Assembly (NCBI GenBank): GCA_946480605.1
Contig: CAMLKW010000266.1
Location: 1 to 5,385 of the forward strand
Origin: an uncultured Roseateles sp.
GTDB lineage: Bacteria; Pseudomonadota; Gammaproteobacteria; Burkholderiales; Burkholderiaceae
Reading direction: 5' to 3'
DNA length: 5,385 nucleotides
Below the pieces are notes generated by a model, which was not told where the DNA came from, did not search any database, and was given only the letters and a program-made list of their open reading frames with translations. Below are positions 1-5,385 of this stretch, piece by piece (the first letter of the stretch is position 1; each line of letters opens with the position of its first letter). The translations under genes were made by a program, and so were the position numbers.

Positions 1-2025
1 CTCGCCGGCCGACACCGACTGCAGCGTGTACTGGTAGCGGCTCTTGCTCTGGCGACCACCCAGCTGCAGGTTCTGCACGGGGCTCAGATAGACCTGGATG
101 CCGGGCACCGCACGCAGCTTCTTGCGCAGGCCCTCGACAACCTGCTTCATGGCCAGACGATCACCGCGCGGCTTCAGGTTGATGAACATGCGGCCGGTGT
201 TGCTGCCACCGCCGCCACCGCCGCCCACCGAGGAACTCAGCGCCGCCACGTTGGGATCGTTGCGCACGATCTCGGCGACGCGGTCCTGCAGCTGCGTCAT
301 CGCGGCGAAGGAGGTGTCTTCGGGCGCCTCGGTGCTGGCGCGCAGCTGCCCGATGTCCTCCTCGGGGAAGAAGCCCTTGGGGATGACCACCCACAGCCAG
401 ATCGTCAGGCCGAAGCTGGCGAGCGCCACCATCAGCACCCAGGTGCGGTGGCGCAGCGCCACGTCCAGCGTGCGGGTGTAGAAGCCCAGCACGGCCGTGA
501 AGCCACGCTCGAACAGCCGGCCCAGCCGGCCGTCCTCATGGTGCTCGTCGGCCTTCAGCAGCCGCGCGCACAGCATGGGCACCAGCGACAGCGACACCAC
601 CGCCGACACCAGGATGGACAGGCCCACCACCACGGCGAACTCGTGGAACAGCAGGCCGATGACGCCCGGCATGAAGAAGATGGGGATCAGCACCGCCACC
701 AGCGAGATGGAGATGGAGATGATGGTGAAGGCCATCTCGCGCGCGCCGCGCACGGCGGCGTCGAAGGGCTTCATGCCGTCCTCGACGTGGCGGACGATGT
801 TCTCCAGCATGACGATGGCGTCGTCCACCACCAGGCCCACGGCCAGCGTGATGCCCAGCAGCGAGATGTTGTCCAGCGAGTAGCCCAGCGCGTACAAGAG
901 TGTGAGCGCGCCGATCAGCGAGATGGGCAGCGAGACCGTGGGGATCAGCGTCGCGACCGCGCGGCGCAGGAAGATGAAGATGACCAGCACCACCAGGCCC
1001 ACGGTCAGCGCCAGCGTGAAGTACACGTCGTGCAGCGACTCGCGGATGGACACCGAGCGGTCGTTCAGCGTGGACATCTTGACCGACGCCGGCATCTGCT
1101 CCGCGTAGCGCGGCAGCAGCGCCTTGACCTTGTCCACCACCTGCACCGTGTTGGCATCGGGCTGGCGCTGGATGGCCAGCACGATGGAGCGCTCGCCCTG
1201 GTAGGTCGAGTAGGTCTTGGCGGTCTCGACACTGTCCTCCACGTCGGCCACGTCGCGCAGCAGCACCGGCGCGCCGTTGCGCGACGCCACGACGATGGCG
1301 CCGAACTCGGCCGCGTTGCGCAGCTGGCGGTTGGCCTGGATGGTCAGCGTCTGGCGCGCGCCGTCCAGCGTGCCGACCGGCGTGTTGGCATTGGCCGCGC
1401 GCACGGCGTTCTGCAGGTCGTCCAGCGTGAGGTTGCGCTGGTTCAGCAGCTCGGTGCGCACCTTGATGCGCACCGCATAGCGCTTCTGGCCGTAGATGGA
1501 CACCTGCGCCACGCCGGCTATGGTGGACAGGCCCGGCGACAACAGGTTTTCGGCGTAGTCGTTCAGCTCGGTCAGCGCGATGGACGGCGAGGTCAGCGCC
1601 ACCAGCAGCACCGGCGCGTCGGCCGGGTTGACCTTGCGGTAGTTGGGTGGCGAGGTCATCTCGGCCGGCAGCGCGCGCAAGCTGCGGAACAGCGCCGCCT
1701 GCACGTCCACGGCCGCGTCGTCGATGTTGCGCGAGGGGTCGAATTCCAGCGTCAGCGAGGTGCTGCCCAGCGTGCTGGTGGACGAGATGGTCTGCAGGCC
1801 GGCGATGGTGGAGAACTGCTTCTCCAGCGGCAGCGCGACCGACGAGGCCATGGTCTCGGGCGACGCCCCCGGCAGCGACGCGCCCACGTTGATGACGGGC
1901 GTGTTGTACGACGGCAGCGCCGCGACCGGGATGCGGCTCCAGGCCGCCAGGCCCGCGATGACCAGCGACAGGTTCAGCAGCACGGTCATGACCGGCCGCC
2001 GGATGAAGGCTTCGGTGATCCTCAT
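1..2025 (-). CDS. RND efflux pump inner-membrane permease, MdtB/MdtC-like, C-terminus cut by window edge
   Basis: Proton-driven inner-membrane pump subunit of a tripartite exporter (HAE1/AcrB family, ACR_tran). The frame is open from the ATG at 2025 to base 1, giving 675 codons of a protein usually about 1030-1050 residues long. Residues 12-29 form the first membrane helix. The first porter-domain segment contains PGASPETMASSVALPLE (52-68) and YRKVNPADAP (129-138), very close to E. coli MdtB and MdtC. Hydrophobic helices run from about 335-354 and on through 365-490. Helix 4 carries GLVVDDAIVMLEN with D401 and D402, matching the proton-relay aspartates D407/D408 of AcrB. A periplasmic segment starts near 548 (PKGFFPEEDIGQ) and contains a run of seven glycines (601-607). 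The start overlaps the adaptor stop as ATGA and has no clear Shine-Dalgarno, so translation is probably coupled. Substrate and exact subfamily cannot be read from sequence; MuxB/MuxC- or MexI-like pumps are alternatives. Confidence 0.95.
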   Translation of the reverse strand, partial: MRITEAFIRRPVMTVLLNLSLVIAGLAAWSRIPVAALPSYNTPVINVGASLPGASPETMASSVALPLEKQFSTIAGLQTISSTSTLGSTSLTLEFDPSRNIDDAAVDVQAALFRSLRALPAEMTSPPNYRKVNPADAPVLLVALTSPSIALTELNDYAENLLSPGLSTIAGVAQVSIYGQKRYAVRIKVRTELLNQRNLTLDDLQNAVRAANANTPVGTLDGARQTLTIQANRQLRNAAEFGAIVVASRNGAPVLLRDVADVEDSVETAKTYSTYQGERSIVLAIQRQPDANTVQVVDKVKALLPRYAEQMPASVKMSTLNDRSVSIRESLHDVYFTLALTVGLVVLVIFIFLRRAVATLIPTVSLPISLIGALTLLYALGYSLDNISLLGITLAVGLVVDDAIVMLENIVRHVEDGMKPFDAAVRGAREMAFTIISISISLVAVLIPIFFMPGVIGLLFHEFAVVVGLSILVSAVVSLSLVPMLCARLLKADEHHEDGRLGRLFERGFTAVLGFYTRTLDVALRHRTWVLMVALASFGLTIWLWVVIPKGFFPEEDIGQLRASTEAPEDTSFAAMTQLQDRVAEIVRNDPNVAALSSSVGGGGGGGSNTGRMFINLKPRGDRLAMKQVVEGLRKKLRAVPGIQVYLSPVQNLQLGGRQSKSRYQYTLQSVSAGE
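205..225 (-). repeat. Seven-glycine codon run in the permease periplasmic loop
   Basis: Seven consecutive GGC/GGT codons encode Gly601-607 of the permease, between SSSV and SNTGRMF. The order on the coding strand is GGC GGC GGT GGC GGC GGT GGC, so it is also a 9-base repeat (GGCGGCGGT) of about 2.3 units. From memory, the corresponding MdtB/C segment is short and glycine-rich but not pure glycine. It lies in a porter-domain loop and is in frame, so it does not break the gene. Confidence 0.7.
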
Positions 2026-3194
2026 TTGCTGGGGCCCGAGGCCGGCTTGGCAGCGGCCGAAGCCGGCGCCTGGATGCGCAGCGGCGTGCCCGGCCGCAGG
2101 TTCTGCTTGCCATCCATGACGACCTGCGCGGTCGCATCCAGGCCCTCGACGACGGCCTGCTCACCCACGGCCTGGCGCAGCTGCACGGTCACCAGCCTGG
2201 CCTGGTTGTCCGGCCCCACCACGTACACCGAGCGCTCGTTGCCGCGCATGATGAGGGCCGCCTGCGGCACCACGGTCACGCCCTTCAGCGTGCGCAGCGT
2301 GACGCGCACGCGCAGGTATTGACCCGGCCACAGGGTCTGCGCCTGGTTGCCGAACTCGGCCTTGACCTTGATGGTGCCGGTGCTGGCGTCGACCAGGTTG
2401 TCCACCGCCGTCACACGGCCCTGGATGGTCGTCGCACCGCGCGGCGACCCGGGCGGTGGCAGGGCCTCCACGTCCAGCTCGCCGGCCCGCGTGGCGGCCA
2501 GCAGCGCGCCCAGTTGCGTCTCGGGCACCGTGAAGCTGATGGCGATGGGGTCCAGCTGCGCGATGTTGACCAGCGGCGTCGCGCTGGCATTGGCCTGCAC
2601 CAGCGTGCCGGGGAAGACGTTGACGATGCCGGCGCGGCCGCTGATGGGCGCGCGCAGCTCGTTGTAGCCGGTGGTGACCTGGGCCGCCTGCACGGCCGCG
2701 TCGTCGCTGCGCACCAGCGCCTGGCCGGCATCGAAGGCCGCCTGGGCCGCGTCCACGGCGCTCTGCGCGACGAAGTTCTGCGCCTTCAGCTCCCTGGCGC
2801 GGTTCAGCTGGCGCTCGAGGTCGCTCAGCGCGGCCCGGTCGCGAGCCACCTGGGCGCGCGCCTTCTCCAGCGCGGCGCGGTCGGCGCGGTCGTCGAAGCG
2901 GAACAGCAGCTCACCCTTCTTCACCATCTGCCCGTCCTTGACCAGCACCTGCGCCACCGTGCTGGTGGTCTGCGCGCGCAGGTCCACGCTCTGCAGCGCG
3001 GTGACGGTGCCGCTGGCCTCCAGCGTGATGGGCACGTCGGCCTGCCGCACCTGCACGACGCTGACGTTCTGCGGCGGCGGCGTCGCCGCGGCACCGGCGG
3101 CCGGCGGCGCATCGTCCTTGCGCCCGCAGCCGGCCAGGCCGGCCAGGCCGGCCACGACGAGGCCGCAGAGGATCAGGAATGGGGTCGCGCGCAT
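2022..3194 (-). CDS. RND efflux periplasmic adaptor subunit (membrane fusion protein, AcrA/MdtA-like lipoprotein)
   Basis: A 390-residue periplasmic adaptor that links an RND permease to an outer-membrane channel; the length fits the family (AcrA is 397). Residues 1-22 are a lipoprotein signal peptide with lipobox LAGC and lipidation at Cys23. The first barrel and lipoyl halves lie at about 43-100 (VSVVQVRQADVPITLEASGT, then VKKGELLFRFD). Residues 103-170, rich in Ala, Arg and Gln, form the helical hairpin. The second lipoyl half follows with YNELRAPISGRAGIVNVFPG (177-196) and LVNIAQLDPIAISFTVPE (208-225), both close to AcrA. The beta-barrel and membrane-proximal parts include STGTIKVKAEF (271-281), WPGQYLRVRV (289-298) and a C-terminal LRPGTPLRI. 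The ATG at 3194 is the only start that keeps the signal peptide intact, with a weak CAGG about 8 bases upstream. It overlaps the permease by four bases and both run the same way, so they form one operon. MdtA is the likeliest relative, but the gene name is not certain. Confidence 0.95.
   Translation of the reverse strand: MRATPFLILCGLVVAGLAGLAGCGRKDDAPPAAGAAATPPPQNVSVVQVRQADVPITLEASGTVTALQSVDLRAQTTSTVAQVLVKDGQMVKKGELLFRFDDRADRAALEKARAQVARDRAALSDLERQLNRARELKAQNFVAQSAVDAAQAAFDAGQALVRSDDAAVQAAQVTTGYNELRAPISGRAGIVNVFPGTLVQANASATPLVNIAQLDPIAISFTVPETQLGALLAATRAGELDVEALPPPGSPRGATTIQGRVTAVDNLVDASTGTIKVKAEFGNQAQTLWPGQYLRVRVTLRTLKGVTVVPQAALIMRGNERSVYVVGPDNQARLVTVQLRQAVGEQAVVEGLDATAQVVMDGKQNLRPGTPLRIQAPASAAAKPASGPSK
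3130..3154 (-). repeat. 9-base tandem repeat inside the adaptor signal peptide
   Basis: On the plus strand the unit CCGGCCAGG occurs twice in full (3130-3138 and 3139-3147) and a third time as CCGGCCA (3148-3154). On the coding strand it gives Ala-Gly-Leu, Ala-Gly-Leu, Ala-Gly (residues 15-22), just before the lipidated Cys23. Because the unit is a whole number of codons, gain or loss of a copy would change the hydrophobic core by three residues without shifting frame. Confidence 0.75.
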
Positions 3195-3220
3195 GCAAGC
3201 CTGCCGAAAGTAATGGGGGT

Positions 3221-3234
3221 TGACCGCAAGGTCA
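3221..3234. promoter_or_regulatory. Perfect inverted repeat TGACC-N4-GGTCA upstream of the efflux adaptor
   Basis: Five-base arms with the spacer GCAA on the plus strand (TTGC on the minus), 26 bases upstream of the adaptor start. A symmetric site just in front of an efflux operon fits a repressor operator, since these operons are commonly controlled by local TetR- or MarR-type regulators. No such regulator gene lies in the window. It could equally be a small RNA hairpin in the leader or chance, because the arms are short. Confidence 0.35.
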
Positions 3235-3237
3235 TCC

Positions 3238-3249
3238 CAGATTAATCAG
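3238..3249. promoter_or_regulatory. AT-rich near-palindrome CAGATTAATCAG in the spacer before the efflux operon
   Basis: The core GATTAATC (3240-3247) is a perfect 8-base palindrome. The flanking A/A pair is mismatched and the outer C/G pair matches. It is one of the few AT-rich patches in the window and lies 43-55 bases upstream of the adaptor start, where a promoter -10 region or operator would be expected. On the minus strand ATTAAT matches the -10 consensus at four of six positions, but I found no convincing -35 partner 16-18 bases upstream. Confidence 0.3.
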
Positions 3250-3272
3250 CCTGTTTTGCTCGCAGATTGCTG

Positions 3273-3295
3273 GCGCGCCGGATCGCGCTTTTTTT
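3273..3295 (+). terminator. Intrinsic-terminator-like hairpin plus T7, oriented on the plus strand
   Basis: GCGCG (3273-3277) pairs with CGCGC (3284-3288) around a six-base loop CCGGAT, followed directly by seven T residues (3289-3295). Read on the plus strand this is a short GC stem with a U-tract, the usual form of a rho-independent terminator. All flanking genes run on the minus strand, where the run becomes A7 before the stem and cannot act as a U-tract. It would therefore stop rightward, antisense transcription just before it enters psuG. The five-pair stem is short, so function is uncertain. No minus-strand terminator for psuG is visible. Confidence 0.4.
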
Positions 3296-3299
3296 GCGC

Positions 3300-4204
<905 letters not shown>

Positions 4205-4208
<4 letters not shown>

Positions 4209-5119
4209 GACTGTTGTTCTTCGAGGAAGCGGGGGTTGAGGTCGGCGTGCACGCTGTCGGTGGTCTGCAGCGTCAGCGCCGCGAGCGCCAGGCCGAGGCG
4301 GGCGGCGGCGTCGAAGTCGTCGGCATCGCGCAGCAGCGCGGCGCAGACGCCGGCCGACAGTGCATCACCCGCGCCGGTCACGTCCACCACGGCCACCTGC
4401 GGCGCGGGCCAGTGGCGCGTCGGCTGGCCGGGCTCGCTAAGCAGCAGGCCGCCGGCGCCCGCCGACACCAGCACCCGCTGCACGCCGCGCGCATGCAGCG
4501 CGGCCAGCGCCAGCGCGGGGTCGGCGTCCACGGTGGCCAGCTCACCGGCATTCAGGATCAGCAGGTGCAGCCCCGTCAGCCGCTCGGGCAGGCGCTCCAT
4601 CTTGGCCTCGGACACGGCCACGCAGACCAGCGGCGCGCCGCCGTCGCGCGCCTCGCCCAGCAGCAGCGGCCAGGCGTCGGTGGGCAGGTTGCCGTCGGCG
4701 ACCACCAGCGCGGCGGCGGCGCGCAGGCCCTTGCTGGCCTGCAGCGCCCAGGGGTTCAGCGTCTCCACCAGCGGCATCGCGGCCAGGCCCAGCGTCAGGC
4801 TGCCGTCGGGGTCCAGCACGGCCGTGTAGCTGTCGCTGGCGTGGCGGCGCAGCCGGATGACCGCGCTCATGTCGATGCCAGCCTGCGTGGCCTGCTCCAG
4901 CAGCATGCGGCCGCCGGCGTCGTCGCCCATGGCCGCGACCAGCGCCACCGGCAGGCCCAGCCGCGCCAGGTTCTCGGCCACGTTGCGCACCACGCCGCCG
5001 GGCGTCTCGTGCGCCTCGCAGGGATTGGACGAGCCGGGCAGCGCATGGGCCAACAGCTTGAGCTTGCGGTCGATGTTGAGGCCGCCGATGCAGACGATGG
5101 GGGCGGCGGGTGCAGTCAT
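4205..5119 (-). CDS. psuK: Pseudouridine kinase, PfkB/ribokinase-family sugar kinase
   Basis: Likely phosphorylates pseudouridine to pseudouridine 5'-phosphate with ATP, feeding PsuG. The 304 residues begin with the family strand IVCIGGLNID (8-17). They carry the first PfkB signature region with SNPCEAHETPGGVVRN (31-46), similar to the SNPGK..TPGGVGRN of E. coli PsuK. The second signature is DVTGAGDALSAG (246-257), with Asp252 as the presumed catalytic base in the GAGD anion-hole motif. ILNAGELATV (188-197) holds the usual Asn190 and Glu193. Where I recall E. coli PsuK having VDPVSAWK, this protein reads VAVSEAKM (167-174). PfkB kinases are hard to tell apart by sequence, so the pseudouridine assignment rests mainly on the four-base overlap with psuG. 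ATG 5119 is the first possible start, because an in-frame TAG sits at 5129-5131. There is no Shine-Dalgarno. Confidence 0.9.
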
Positions 5120-5213
5120 CGCGACATTCTAGGAAGGCGCTACATTCGTACCCGGCGCGGCGCCACGCCGCCCACGTCGCTCGGACGGTTCCGGGCGCTT
5201 ACGTACACCGCCA
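5120..5213. other. Divergent intergenic region between psuK and alaC
   Basis: These 94 bases must hold the upstream signals for two genes running in opposite directions. Besides the psuK -10 candidate, I see a plus-strand TACATT (5141-5146, four of six to the -10 consensus) without a -35. There is also a short symmetric element, CGGA-CGGT-TCCG (5182-5193). Both are weak. The rest is GC-rich with no ORF of note. Confidence 0.5.
5126..5131 (-). promoter_or_regulatory. psuK: Candidate -10 hexamer TAGAAT directly upstream of psuK
   Basis: On the minus strand TAGAAT matches the sigma-70 -10 consensus TATAAT at five of six positions. It is followed by GTCGCG and then the psuK ATG, so a normal start point seven bases after the hexamer falls on the A of the start codon. 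That would give a leaderless psuK mRNA, which agrees with the absence of a Shine-Dalgarno. The hexamer spans part of the in-frame TAG that limits the ORF. No clear -35 is seen 17 bases upstream, so the call rests on one hexamer and its position. Confidence 0.4.
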
Positions 5214-5385
5214 ATGACTTCTCCCTCTTCCGCCTCCGGCGGCAAGCGCCGTTTCGCGCGCATCGACCGCCTGCCGCCCTACGTCTTCAACATCACGGCC
5301 GAGCTCAAGCTGGCCGCCCGCCGACGCGGGGAAGACATCATCGACATGAGCATGGGCAACCCCGACGGGGCCACGCCGCCGCACA
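5214..5385 (+). CDS. alaC: Alanine (glutamate-pyruvate) aminotransferase AlaC, N-terminal part, cut by window edge
   Basis: PLP-dependent class I/II aminotransferase that in E. coli makes alanine from pyruvate with glutamate as amino donor, in the cytoplasm. Only 57 of roughly 400 residues are present. After a short variable lead rich in Ser and Gly, the protein matches the N-terminus of E. coli AlaC (YfdZ) almost residue for residue: [20 protein letters not shown] (12-31), then [13 protein letters not shown] (32-44) and [13 protein letters not shown] (45-57). The PLP-binding lysine lies beyond the edge and cannot be checked. ATG 5214 puts RRF at residues 12-14, close to its place in E. coli. 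No Shine-Dalgarno is evident. The gene is divergent from psuK, with a 94-base shared upstream region. In many Burkholderiales this gene precedes homoserine dehydrogenase and threonine synthase genes, which could be sought to the right. Confidence 0.93.
   Translation, partial: MTSPSSASGGKRRFARIDRLPPYVFNITAELKLAARRRGEDIIDMSMGNPDGATPPH

Noticed and set aside
1..2025. A frameshift or broken permease
   Set aside because: Codon-by-codon reading from 2025 to 1 on the minus strand shows no stop and no loss of family similarity. The gene is simply cut by the window edge.
536..2164. A 542-codon minus-strand frame overlapping the permease in another frame
   Set aside because: The translation is rich in Arg, Ala, Gly and His with no membrane helices or motifs, whereas the other minus-strand frame gives a full RND permease with the proton-relay aspartates.
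448..2322. A 624-codon plus-strand open frame across the permease and the adaptor 3' end
   Set aside because: It is antisense to two clearly recognisable genes. Its translation is a low-complexity mix rich in Gln, Arg, His and Asp with no family motif, as expected when high third-position GC removes stops from the opposite strand.
3196..3198. Alternative TTG start just upstream of the adaptor ATG
   Set aside because: It is in a different frame and would not give the lipoprotein signal peptide.
2319..3245. A 308-codon plus-strand frame opposite the adaptor
   Set aside because: No recognisable motif, and it is antisense to a well-matched adaptor gene; a shadow of high GC content.
5154..5164. 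GGCGCC-centred palindromic stretch in the psuK-alaC spacer
   Set aside because: Short GC palindromes are common by chance at this base composition, and it has no T-run or clear position relative to a promoter.

Overview
This is an ordinary chromosomal stretch of a GC-rich proteobacterium. Codon third positions are almost always G or C. The protein sequences resemble Pseudomonadota families, and the overall style suggests a betaproteobacterium of the order Burkholderiales. That placement is inferred from composition and remembered protein similarity, not from a search. I found no mobile element, CRISPR array, RNA gene or obvious new system.

The window holds five protein genes, two of them cut by its edges. 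From right to left on the minus strand come a pseudouridine kinase (psuK, 5119 to 4205) and a pseudouridine-5'-phosphate glycosidase (psuG, 4208 to 3300). After a 105-base spacer come an RND efflux periplasmic adaptor lipoprotein (3194 to 2022) and the start of its RND inner-membrane permease (2025 to the left edge, 675 codons). At the right edge, on the plus strand and divergent from psuK, the first 57 codons of an AlaC-type aminotransferase begin at 5214. Within each minus-strand pair the genes overlap by four bases (ATGA), which points to two translationally coupled pairs.

PsuK phosphorylates pseudouridine, and PsuG splits the product into uracil and ribose 5-phosphate, so this pair is a salvage route for the C-nucleoside released from RNA breakdown. 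The adaptor and permease would form two parts of a tripartite multidrug or toxic-compound exporter. An outer-membrane channel, and possibly a second permease as in MdtABC systems, would lie off the left edge. The two modules are neighbours on the same strand, but I see no functional link between them.

The non-coding DNA is limited to two short spacers. The 3195-3299 spacer carries a perfect 5-base inverted repeat, an AT-rich near-palindrome, and a hairpin plus T7 run that would terminate transcription on the plus strand, which is antisense to the genes there. The 5120-5213 spacer carries a good -10 hexamer placed exactly so that psuK mRNA could start at its own ATG.
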